Part shown: piece after piece, positions 1-5,796 of the stretch | Layout: each line of letters starts with the position of its first letter | Position numbering within the stretch: position 1 is the first letter of the stretch | DNA from: Pseudofrankia asymbiotica | Lineage (GTDB): Bacteria; Actinomycetota; Actinomycetes; Frankiales; Frankiaceae | Direction of reading: 5' to 3' | Length of the DNA: 8,900 nucleotides | Assembly: GCF_001983105.1 (NCBI RefSeq) | Contig: NZ_MOMC01000048.1 | Coordinates: 32,789-41,688, forward strand | Notes under the pieces: generated by a model | What the model was told of the DNA's origin: nothing | What the model saw: the letters and a program-made list of their open reading frames with translations, nothing else | The model's database searches: none | Made by a program: the position numbers and the translations under genes

Positions 1-262
1 CGAGCACCTGGTCACGGATGACCCACTTCAGTCGGGATTTCGGCACCAGATCTACCCGGCGTCCGAGGATCATCTCGAGCTCATCGCGCAGGTCGACGAT
101 CTCCCAGCCCAACCGTGAACCGGGCTCCAACACGTACAGGAGATCCACATCTGATCCGGCGGAGTCATCGCCGCGGGCCACCGATCCGAAGACCGACAGC
201 TCGGCTACGCCGTATCGCCGGCATATCTCGGCGATACGGCTGTCGTGGAGATCGACCGTCAC
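1..262 (-). CDS. MNT-domain nucleotidyltransferase (MntA-like), partial at left edge
   Basis: This is the N-terminal 87 residues of a small protein that runs off the left edge. It shows the minimal nucleotidyltransferase signature, GSVARG at about residues 26-31 followed by SDVDLLYVL at about 37-45. The two Asp residues of the SDVDL segment are the expected metal ligands. Later comes a typical LEMILGRRVDLVP stretch, seen in most MNT proteins. Members of this family are commonly antitoxins that AMPylate a HEPN RNase toxin; a HEPN partner would be expected just past the left edge and is not visible. The GTG start at 262-260 is chosen because no nearby in-frame start lies upstream and a GATAAT box sits 6 nt before it, which fits leaderless initiation. 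About 20 of 87 codons end in A or T, including ATA, GTA, TCA and CGA. That is far more than in neighbouring genes and suggests a foreign origin. The fold assignment is firm; the toxin-antitoxin role is inferred. Confidence 0.85.
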   Translation of the reverse strand, partial: MTVDLHDSRIAEICRRYGVAELSVFGSVARGDDSAGSDVDLLYVLEPGSRLGWEIVDLRDELEMILGRRVDLVPKSRLKWVIRDQVL

Positions 263-274
263 ATGCCCATTATC
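263..274 (-). promoter_or_regulatory. Candidate -10 box for a leaderless MNT transcript
   Basis: On the minus strand GATAAT (274-269) matches TATAAT at five of six positions. It is separated by 6 nt (GGGCAT) from the GTG start, so transcription would begin at or next to the first codon. No good purine-rich ribosome binding site is present, consistent with leaderless translation, which is common in actinobacteria. No convincing -35 box was found 16-18 nt upstream. Confidence 0.45.
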
Positions 275-340
275 ACCCGGACGAAGCCTCGTGGACGTGC
301 CGCCGCACGAGCTCGAATCGAGGGGAGCGACGAGGCTGGC

Positions 341-415
341 GCGCCCGGGGCGGGGCGGAGGTGGGCTCCGACGCCGACGGCCGCGCGGCGACCACGATGG
401 CGACGCCGGCCCAGC
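341..415 (-). pseudogene. Decayed fragment of a DHA2-type MFS transporter C-terminus
   Basis: This stretch aligns by eye at roughly 85% identity, with two single-base gaps, to the last-helix region of the complete transporter in this window (5865-5937, same strand). Read on the minus strand it gives VAIVVAA in one frame and then, after a missing base near 384/385, AAVGVGAHLRPAPG in another. The intact gene has AAIVVAAAAVAVGILLRPAP at the same place. No start, no other transporter domain and no continuous frame exist here, so it cannot be functional. The rest of the 263-539 spacer shows no gene that I can recognise. An alternative is chance similarity between GC-rich Ala/Val codons, but the shared run GCGGCGACCACGATGGCG is long for that. 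Confidence 0.5.
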
Positions 416-539
416 CTTCCGTGAGGCGCGGGTGGTTGGATGGCGGCGCGGGCGACCGCAGCGGTGTCGGACGCCGAGCGGGTGGAGAAGCCGCTATCGG
501 CCGAAAACGCGTTCCGATGCGGCACGTGAGACTTCTGCG

Positions 540-1994
540 TCACCGGCGCCGGTGGGGCACCATCGGCAGACCGCCCTTGGGCCGCAGGGTGACCAGCGGC
601 TCGGGCACGACCGGCGTGTCGGATGCCGGGGTGAACGACCAGCGGCGGGCGATCGCGGCCAGCGTCAGGACACCCTCGGCGACCGCGAAGCTGTTGCCGA
701 TGCACTGGCGAGATCCGGCGCCGAACGGGAAGTAGGCGAAGCGGGGCCGGTCGTGCGCCGTCGCCTTGTCGAGCCAGCGGTTCGGGTCGAAGCGGTCGGG
801 GTCCGGCCACCAGCGCTCGTCCCGGTGCATCACCCACTGGCTGAAGACCAGAGTCGACCCGGCGGGCAACAGGTATCCGGCCACCTCGCGGTCGGCGACG
901 AGATGGCGGCCCATCGCCCAGACCGGCGGGTAGAGCCGCATGGACTCGGAGAACACCGCGTTGGTGTAGGCCAGCTGGGGCAGGTCGTCGATCGTGGGTG
1001 GCCGGCCGCCGAGAACCGCGTCGACCTCCTCGTGCAGCCTCGCGGCCACCGCCGGCTCGCTGCCGAGCAGGTGGAACGTCCACGCCAGCGCGTTCGCGGT
1101 CGTCTCGTGGCCGGCGAGCAGAAGGGTCATCGCCTCGTCGCGGATCTGGGTGTCGTCCATCCGCTCGCCGGTGTCGGCGTCCTGGGCGGCCAGCAGCAGG
1201 GACAGCAGGTCAGTGCCGGTGGCACCGGCGGCGCGGCGGGCGGCGATCATCTCGTACACGGCGTTGTCGAGCGCGGCGCGGGCGTCCTGGCGCCGCTGCG
1301 CCGCCCGTAGTGGGAGCCGCTCCAGCCGCTGGAAGCCGGGCAGGCTGGCCCGGCGCGCGGCCGGCATGTTCTCGCCGACGGCGGTCCGCACCACGTCAAT
1401 GACGCGGTCGTCGACATCCACGTCGAACAGCGTCCTGGCGACGATCGCCAGCGTCATCTCGGTCATCTCCGCGTGCAGGTCCAGCCGCTGGCCGTCCCGC
1501 CAGGTCGCGGCGGCGGCGTCGGCCAGGGCGACGAACTGCTCGCCGTAGCCGGCGATCCGCTGCTTGTGGAACAGCGGCTGGATCAGCCGCCGCTGGCGGA
1601 GGTGCGTATCGCCGGCGCTGGTCAACAGACCCTGGCCGAGCAGGTACGTCAGCGGCTGCGTGACGGTCGAGCGCGAGCCGGGGCCGCGGACCACGGCCCC
1701 CTTGGCGTACAGGCGGTGGCTTCCCACCAGCGCGTCGGCGATCGCGTCCGGGTCGGACACGAGAAAGGCGGACACCGGCCAACTGGCCAGCCGGACCAGC
1801 GGCCCGTAATCGCGGCGGAGCTCGGGGAACCGTGCCAACGGATCGGCGCGCAGCCGTCGCACGGTCGCCATCACGCCGCCGGGCGGCCCGGGAACCTCGT
1901 GCACGCCGCGCGGCGTGGTCGTTGGGACACCCCCGGTCGACAGCGGAGAGACGGGCGAGGGAACGGACGCGGGAGAGGAAGCCGTGGGGTGCAT
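540..1994 (-). CDS. Cytochrome P450 monooxygenase
   Basis: This is a complete 484-residue haem-thiolate monooxygenase. Family landmarks appear in order: a C-helix GDTHLRQRRLIQPLFH (about 128-143), the I-helix oxygen-activation motif AGHETT (294-299), the K-helix ExxR as ESMR (E350, R353), a PDRFDPNRW segment (399-407), and the haem loop FPFGAGSRQCIGN with the axial ligand Cys431. The GAGSRQCIGN loop and overall length resemble class-E-like (CYP4/CYP102-type haem domain) bacterial enzymes rather than the short CYP105/CYP107 type. The first 35 residues are Ser/Pro/Thr-rich with no membrane anchor, so the protein is probably cytoplasmic. The ATG at 1994 is chosen because AAGGAG lies 10 nt upstream; a start at 2066 would skip it. 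No ferredoxin or reductase gene lies in the window, so electron partners must be encoded elsewhere. The substrate cannot be deduced. It lies 121 bp downstream of the membrane-protein gene and may be co-transcribed with it. Confidence 0.96.
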   Translation of the reverse strand: MHPTASSPASVPSPVSPLSTGGVPTTTPRGVHEVPGPPGGVMATVRRLRADPLARFPELRRDYGPLVRLASWPVSAFLVSDPDAIADALVGSHRLYAKGAVVRGPGSRSTVTQPLTYLLGQGLLTSAGDTHLRQRRLIQPLFHKQRIAGYGEQFVALADAAAATWRDGQRLDLHAEMTEMTLAIVARTLFDVDVDDRVIDVVRTAVGENMPAARRASLPGFQRLERLPLRAAQRRQDARAALDNAVYEMIAARRAAGATGTDLLSLLLAAQDADTGERMDDTQIRDEAMTLLLAGHETTANALAWTFHLLGSEPAVAARLHEEVDAVLGGRPPTIDDLPQLAYTNAVFSESMRLYPPVWAMGRHLVADREVAGYLLPAGSTLVFSQWVMHRDERWWPDPDRFDPNRWLDKATAHDRPRFAYFPFGAGSRQCIGNSFAVAEGVLTLAAIARRWSFTPASDTPVVPEPLVTLRPKGGLPMVPHRRR

Positions 1995-2008
1995 CGTGCG
2001 CTGTCTCC
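1995..2008 (-). promoter_or_regulatory. Ribosome binding site of the P450 gene
   Basis: On the minus strand AAGGAG is followed by ACAGCGCACG and then the ATG at 1994. This purine-rich site decides the start over a longer reading frame reaching 2066. No convincing -35/-10 pair was found in the rest of the 1995-2115 gap. Confidence 0.6.
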
Positions 2009-2115
2009 TTGGCTGAGTGGTGGTCTCATGACGTCTTCGGGTGCGCCGAGGGCGGACCTGGATCAAGGCTGGCGCGGGGCGCGGACGACGGCCGGGCGTC
2101 GTGTGCCGCGCGCTG

Positions 2116-2787
2116 TCAGACGGGAAGGGCGACGAACGCCACCAGCAGCGCGATCTTCACGGCGAGGACGAGGTCACCGGCTCGGCCGTGCGGGTGAGGC
2201 AGGCCCATCGCGGCCAGTACCCGCCCGGCCGCGTCCCTTGCCGCCGGCCAGAACAGGGCGACGATGCCGACGCCGCAGCCGGCGACGGCGGCCCGGATAC
2301 TGACCGGCTCGGCCGTGAACAGAACAGCGAGCGCCGACGCGGCGATCAGCGCGAACGCCTTGATCCCGGCGAACGCCGCGAGCGGCTGGCGGCGGGGCAA
2401 CAGAGCGGCGGCGAGACCCGTGGAGACCACGATCATGGTCAGCGCGGTGACGGCGGTCGCCGGCGCGAGCTCGACCTCGGCGAGCCGGGCCAGATGGAGC
2501 GTGGGGGCCGGGTGCTCAAGCCGCGACACCGTCACGGCCAGCACGGTCAGCCCGGCGACGGCGGCCTGGACGCCGCGCAGGACGACCAGCGCGGTGAGGA
2601 CCATGAGCAGCCTGGTGCCGCGGTCGCGCACGGACATGCCGCGTCGGCCGCCGAGCCGCCAGCCGACGCGTGGCGCCTCGGGGCATGGTGCTGTGGCCGT
2701 GGGGCGTGGTGTGGTGGGGGCAGGCGTCACAAGACCGGGTGTCGGGAGGCCCGATGTCGCGGTGCCGGGTCGTCGCGCGTCAGCCAC
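2116..2787 (-). CDS. Hypothetical multi-pass membrane protein (4-5 TM)
   Basis: A 223-residue protein of unknown function. Residues 1-50 are Pro/Thr/Ala-rich and probably disordered (GLPTPGLVTPAPTTPRPT). Then come hydrophobic segments at about 58-86, 107-130, 138-158, 163-180 and a last one at about 204-221, giving four or five membrane spans with short loops. No catalytic motif was recognised. The GTG start at 2787 is favoured because GGAGGG lies 7 nt upstream, and this GTG overlaps the stop of the preceding gene (GTGGCTGA, 8-bp overlap). That arrangement predicts translational coupling. An internal ATG at residue 51 (position 2637) would remove the disordered head and keep all the helices, so it remains an alternative. 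The coupling to the DUF2993 gene suggests the two products act together at the membrane. Confidence 0.75.
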   Translation of the reverse strand: MADARRPGTATSGLPTPGLVTPAPTTPRPTATAPCPEAPRVGWRLGGRRGMSVRDRGTRLLMVLTALVVLRGVQAAVAGLTVLAVTVSRLEHPAPTLHLARLAEVELAPATAVTALTMIVVSTGLAAALLPRRQPLAAFAGIKAFALIAASALAVLFTAEPVSIRAAVAGCGVGIVALFWPAARDAAGRVLAAMGLPHPHGRAGDLVLAVKIALLVAFVALPV

Positions 2788-3475
2788 GGCACGTCCCTCC
2801 GTCCACGCGGTCCAGACCGGCCAGCGCGGCTCCGGGCATCGTGACCGCGAGTCGCAGCCCGCCGGGCACCGGTTCGACGCCGTCGAGGTGCGCGCCCGGC
2901 GGCAGGACGGCGGCTGACGGACGCCCGGCGACCGCCACCGCCACCGCCACCGCCACGGCCGGGCGGCCGGTCGCCAGCGGCCCAGGCCCGAGCAGGCGCG
3001 CTAACCGGCTGCCCGGCCCGTCGGGGCCAAGGCGCAGAACGGCCGTCAACGAGACCGAGCCAACCGTGAGGGAACCTGGCGCCGGATGGCCGAGGATGGC
3101 CGACCAGCCCGGGACGTGGACATCGCGAAACGTCACGGCGAGGTCGGTCAGCCGGTCGGTTCGGTCAAGCCCGTCGGCTGTGACCGTCACGGTCCGAAAA
3201 TGACCGGCGGCGAGCTGTGTCAGGAAGGGGAATCCGCCGATGTGCACAGATCGGGTTCCCGTCAGCGTGCCCATGCAGCCCAGCCGGCTGGCCAGGCGGT
3301 GCTCGGCGACGCGAACCAGCAGACGATCGGTCAGCAGGAGGGCGGCCGAGACCACGAGCGGCGCCGCGGCGATCCACCGCCACCTGCCCGGCCACCTGGC
3401 TCGGCCGCCCACGATGACCACCCGTCGCGCGAGTGGACGGGTTGGCGATCCGAGCCAAGCCACCGGTTTCCGCAT
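2780..3475 (-). CDS. DUF2993 / LmeA-like lipid-binding protein
   Basis: A 231-residue protein with a basic N-terminus, one membrane span at about 34-50 (WIAAAPLVVSAALLLTD) and an extracytoplasmic domain. The segment IGGFPFLTQLAAGHF (about 79-93) followed by VTVTADGL is the signature I associate with DUF2993. That family includes mycobacterial LmeA, a periplasmic phosphoinositide-binding protein needed for lipomannan elongation. LmeA-like function here is by family only. An unusual alternating Val-Ala run (about 173-183) comes from a six-base tandem repeat in the DNA. The ATG at 3475 is taken as the start although its ribosome binding site (AGGTG, very close) is weak; the GTG at residue 5 is possible. 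It lies 79 bp downstream of the sensor kinase and overlaps the next gene by 8 bp, so it may belong to the two-component operon. Confidence 0.8.
   Translation of the reverse strand: MRKPVAWLGSPTRPLARRVVIVGGRARWPGRWRWIAAAPLVVSAALLLTDRLLVRVAEHRLASRLGCMGTLTGTRSVHIGGFPFLTQLAAGHFRTVTVTADGLDRTDRLTDLAVTFRDVHVPGWSAILGHPAPGSLTVGSVSLTAVLRLGPDGPGSRLARLLGPGPLATGRPAVAVAVAVAVAGRPSAAVLPPGAHLDGVEPVPGGLRLAVTMPGAALAGLDRVDGGTCRG
2931..2960. repeat. Hexanucleotide tandem repeat (ACCGCC)n within the DUF2993 gene
   Basis: Four perfect ACCGCC units are followed by one variant unit, ACGGCC. Read on the minus strand they encode the alternating Val-Ala run of the DUF2993 protein. Gain or loss of a unit would keep the reading frame and change the length by two residues. 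Confidence 0.85.
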
Positions 3476-3554
3476 GACACCTAGCAGACGGCCCGTTCAT
3501 GCGGACGAGATGTGAGCCGGAGGCGAGCGGCATACGGATTTGACGCGTTTCTGT

Positions 3555-4952
3555 TCAGGGGCCGGGCAACGTGACTCGGACGGCCAGCCCCTGCCCGGGC
3601 GCGCTCACGATCTCGGCCCGGCCGCCGTGGGCGGCGGCGATGGCGGCGACGATGGCCATCCCCAGGCCGCTGCCGCCGCGGCCACGGTCCCGGCCGGCGG
3701 CGGACCGGTAGAAGCGGTCGAAGATCCGGTCCAGGTCGGCCGCATGCACGCCCGGCCCCTCATCGCGGACCTCGAGCAGGATCTCGCCGCTGGTCGTCGT
3801 GTCGAGGGCGACCTGAGCGGGCGTGCCGGGCGGGGTATGGACGCGGACGTTGGTCAGCAAATTCCCGATCACCTGCCGCAGCGCGTCGGCGTCCCCGACG
3901 ACAAGGCATTCCGGCGGCACCCGCACGGACAGCGGCCGGTCCGGCTCGACCGCGGCGGCGTCGGTGGCGGCGTCCCGGACGATGGCGGCAAGGTCTACGG
4001 CGGCGTGTTCGAGCGGCCGGGCCTCGTCGAGATGGGCGAGGTAGAGCATGTCGTCGACGAGGGTGCTCATCCGGCGGGTCTCGTCCTGCACGCGGCGGAG
4101 CGCGTCGTCCGTGCCGGACGGCGGCACGATGCCCTGGCGCAGCATGTCGACGTAGCCGCGTACCGAGGTCAGCGGGGTGCGCAGCTCGTGCGAGGCGTCG
4201 GCGACGAACTGCCGTAGGCGCTCCTGCGAGCGCCTACGGCCCTCGAAGGCGGTCTGAATCTGCGTGAGCATGACGTTGAGGGCGGCGGCGAGGCGGTCGG
4301 TCTCGGTACGCGACCGGCCATGCGGCACCCGGCGTTCCAGATCGCCGTCGGCGATCGCGGCCGCGGTGCTGGTGATGTCGCGCAGAGGGCGCAGGCCGCG
4401 GCCGAGCAGCAGCCAGGCGCAGCCGCCACCAAGCGCGAGCACGGCGGCGGCGGCGACTGTCTCGACCAGCAGGAGCCGGCCGATGGTGTCCTCGGCCGGC
4501 CGCATGGGCAGCGCGACAAGGTCGGTGACGCCGCCGGGGAGCACCGTGACCAGCGCTCGGTAGCGGCCGTCCACCGCCTCGATGGTGAACGGCGAGCCCG
4601 CCGCGATCCGGCGGTCCAGGTCGGTGACGCCGGCCAGGAGCCGGCCGCCGGCCGCCGGCTGGTCGGTCCCGCCGGTGAGGGTCATCATCGAGCCGTCGGG
4701 CTGGCGCAGCTCGATCACGAACTCGGTCGGGGCCACGGCGCGCTGCAGCCCGACGCCGCCGAACAGCGGGGCGAGCCGGGTCAGCACCGTGACGCCGCGG
4801 GTACTGATCAGGTTCTGGGCTCCGCGCAGCTGGTTGTCCGTCTCGTCGACCAGGTGTGACCGCAGAGCCAGGGCGCTCGCCGTCCCGGCGACGGCCAGGC
4901 AGACCGCGAGCAGCGCCAGCAGCCCGAGCATCAGGCGGACGCGCAGCGTCAC
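3555..4952 (-). CDS. Two-component sensor histidine kinase
   Basis: A membrane sensor kinase of 465 residues with this start. Order: TM1 at about 5-30, an extracytoplasmic sensor loop of about 130 residues (31-158), TM2 at about 160-183, and a HAMP linker at about 184-237. Then comes the HisKA dimerisation helix with the H-box FVADASHELRTPL (phosphoacceptor His255), and the HATPase domain with N-box NLLTNVRVHTP, G1 box DEGPGV, an IFDRFYRS F-box and G2 box GSGLGMAI. The N-box has Val where Ala is usual (NLLTNA), otherwise all catalytic residues are present. The GTG at 4952 is preferred: it lies 13 bp after the regulator's stop and begins just before TM1. The frame stays open to 5012, but that would overlap the regulator by 47 bp and add a basic, featureless head. 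The layout resembles actinobacterial TrcS/MprB-like kinases; the signal is unknown. Confidence 0.95.
   Translation of the reverse strand: MTLRVRLMLGLLALLAVCLAVAGTASALALRSHLVDETDNQLRGAQNLISTRGVTVLTRLAPLFGGVGLQRAVAPTEFVIELRQPDGSMMTLTGGTDQPAAGGRLLAGVTDLDRRIAAGSPFTIEAVDGRYRALVTVLPGGVTDLVALPMRPAEDTIGRLLLVETVAAAAVLALGGGCAWLLLGRGLRPLRDITSTAAAIADGDLERRVPHGRSRTETDRLAAALNVMLTQIQTAFEGRRRSQERLRQFVADASHELRTPLTSVRGYVDMLRQGIVPPSGTDDALRRVQDETRRMSTLVDDMLYLAHLDEARPLEHAAVDLAAIVRDAATDAAAVEPDRPLSVRVPPECLVVGDADALRQVIGNLLTNVRVHTPPGTPAQVALDTTTSGEILLEVRDEGPGVHAADLDRIFDRFYRSAAGRDRGRGGSGLGMAIVAAIAAAHGGRAEIVSAPGQGLAVRVTLPGP
4209..4238. repeat. Perfect 13-bp inverted repeat with 4-nt loop inside the kinase gene
   Basis: GCCGTAGGCGCTC (4209-4221) is followed by CTGC and its exact reverse complement GAGCGCCTACGGC (4226-4238). 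It encodes the Arg-rich linker RRRSQERLRQ just before the H-box. The arms use AGG and CTA, codons that are scarce in this DNA. The mRNA would form a very stable stem-loop. Confidence 0.9.
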
Positions 4953-4965
4953 GGCGGGATCTCGG

Positions 4966-5697
4966 TCACGCCTCGCCGGTGTCCGACTGCCGGACCGGCG
5001 GGATGTCCTCACGCAGGGCGTAGCCGAAGCCCCGCTGGGTGTGGATCAGCGGCGGTCCGTAGGGCGCGAGCTTGCGTCGCAGGTAGCTGACGTACTGGTC
5101 GACGACGGTGGTGCCGCCGCGGTAGTCCTCGCTCCACACGGCGTCGAGGATCTGTTCCCGGGAGAGCACCTTGTTCGGGTTGGTCATGAGGTATCGCAGC
5201 AGTTTGAACTCGGTGGGGGCCAGCTCGACGGGTTGGCCCGCGCGGGTGACGCCGTGCGTGTCCTCGTCCAGCCGGACGTCGGCGAAGGTCAGCGCTGGCG
5301 TGCACGCGGCGGGTGGCTCCCGCCGCGTGCGGCGCAGCACGGCCCTGATCCGGGCGACCAGTTCGTCGATCGAGAACGGCTTGGTGACGTAGTCGTCGCC
5401 GCCGTACGTCAGCCCGGCGATCTTGTCGGTGTGCCGGTCGCGCGCGGTGAGGAACACGACCGGCACGTCCACGCCCTGCTCCCGCCACTGCCGGCACAGT
5501 TCCAGGCCGTCGCCGTCGGGCAGCATGATGTCCAGCACGAGCAGGTCCGGGCGCCGCGCGGCCACCGCCGCCATGGCCTGCCGCCCGGACCGTGCGGTGA
5601 CCACGTCGAACCCGTGGAAGCGCAGCGCCATCCGGAGCATGTCGACGATGTTCGGCTCGTCATCGACGACCAGCAGTCGTGGCCCGGTTTCCTCCAT
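4966..5697 (-). CDS. OmpR/PhoB-family response regulator
   Basis: A 243-residue DNA-binding response regulator. The receiver domain (about 6-122) has the acidic pair D12-D13 in VVDDEPN, phosphoacceptor Asp56 in LVLDIMLPDG, switch Thr84 in VFLTARD, and Lys106 in YVTKPFS. The winged-helix effector domain (about 137-230) shows ELAPTEFKLLRYL, LSREQILDAVW, the recognition helix region TTVVDQYVSYLRRKL, and the wing IHTQRGFGYAL. All catalytic positions are intact. The ATG at 5697 follows a G-rich ribosome binding site (GGGGGTGA, about 5 nt away). The gene is first in a run with the sensor kinase 13 bp downstream, so the two form a cognate pair. Its 5' region carries a half-site cluster that could be its own binding site (autoregulation, inferred). 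The targets are unknown. Confidence 0.97.
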   Translation of the reverse strand: MEETGPRLLVVDDEPNIVDMLRMALRFHGFDVVTARSGRQAMAAVAARRPDLLVLDIMLPDGDGLELCRQWREQGVDVPVVFLTARDRHTDKIAGLTYGGDDYVTKPFSIDELVARIRAVLRRTRREPPAACTPALTFADVRLDEDTHGVTRAGQPVELAPTEFKLLRYLMTNPNKVLSREQILDAVWSEDYRGGTTVVDQYVSYLRRKLAPYGPPLIHTQRGFGYALREDIPPVRQSDTGEA

Positions 5698-5749
5698 CGT
5701 TCACCCCCGACCCTCCGCCGCGGTGCCGTCCACGGACCATTCCATCTGG

Positions 5750-5775
5750 CGAACATATGAGTTCGGTTCGAACCG
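5750..5775. promoter_or_regulatory. Candidate operator/promoter upstream of the two-component genes
   Basis: This short stretch holds CGAAC (5750-5754), GTTCG (5761-5765), GTTCG (5766-5770) and CGAAC (5769-5773). The last two form the core of a perfect 12-bp palindrome, CGGTTCGAACCG (5764-5775). A minus-strand -10-like hexamer TATGTT (5757-5752) lies between the half sites, with no good -35 at the right distance, as is seen at activator-dependent promoters. The start codon of the regulator is 53-78 bp downstream. Which protein binds is unknown; the adjacent regulator is the obvious candidate. Confidence 0.45.
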
Positions 5776-5778
5776 CCG

Positions 5779-5794
5779 GGCTCGGGGTGGAGCC
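5779..5794 (-). terminator. Weak hairpin just after the MFS stop codon
   Basis: GGCTC and GAGCC flank a 6-nt loop, starting 3 nt after the transporter stop on the minus strand. There is no U tract and the stem is only 5 bp, so termination is only a possibility. It would separate the transporter transcript from the two-component genes. Confidence 0.22.
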
Positions 5795-5796
5795 GC

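Noticed and set aside
259..1083. Minus-strand frame (274 residues) crossing the P450 3' part and the spacer
   Set aside because: It overlaps the P450 in another frame and is not protein-like. Only its last part holds the transporter remnant, already noted.
18..1310. Long plus-strand open frame (430 residues) opposite the P450 gene
   Set aside because: The product is Arg/Gly/Pro-rich low-complexity with no domain. It is the mirror of a clear P450 gene in GC-rich DNA, where antisense frames stay open by codon bias.
1473..2844. Overlapping plus-strand frames across the P450 start and the membrane-protein gene
   Set aside because: They have no domain or ribosome binding site and show reversed-codon composition. 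The minus-strand genes explain the DNA.
4630..4670. GCCGGC-rich inverted repeats in the kinase gene
   Set aside because: They are low-complexity GCC/GGC codon runs. Such palindromes are expected by chance at this GC content, unlike the exact 13-bp hairpin at 4209-4238.
4953..5012. Longer start for the histidine kinase at 5012
   Set aside because: It would overlap the response regulator by 47 bp and add a basic head with no family support. The GTG at 4952 follows the regulator stop directly.
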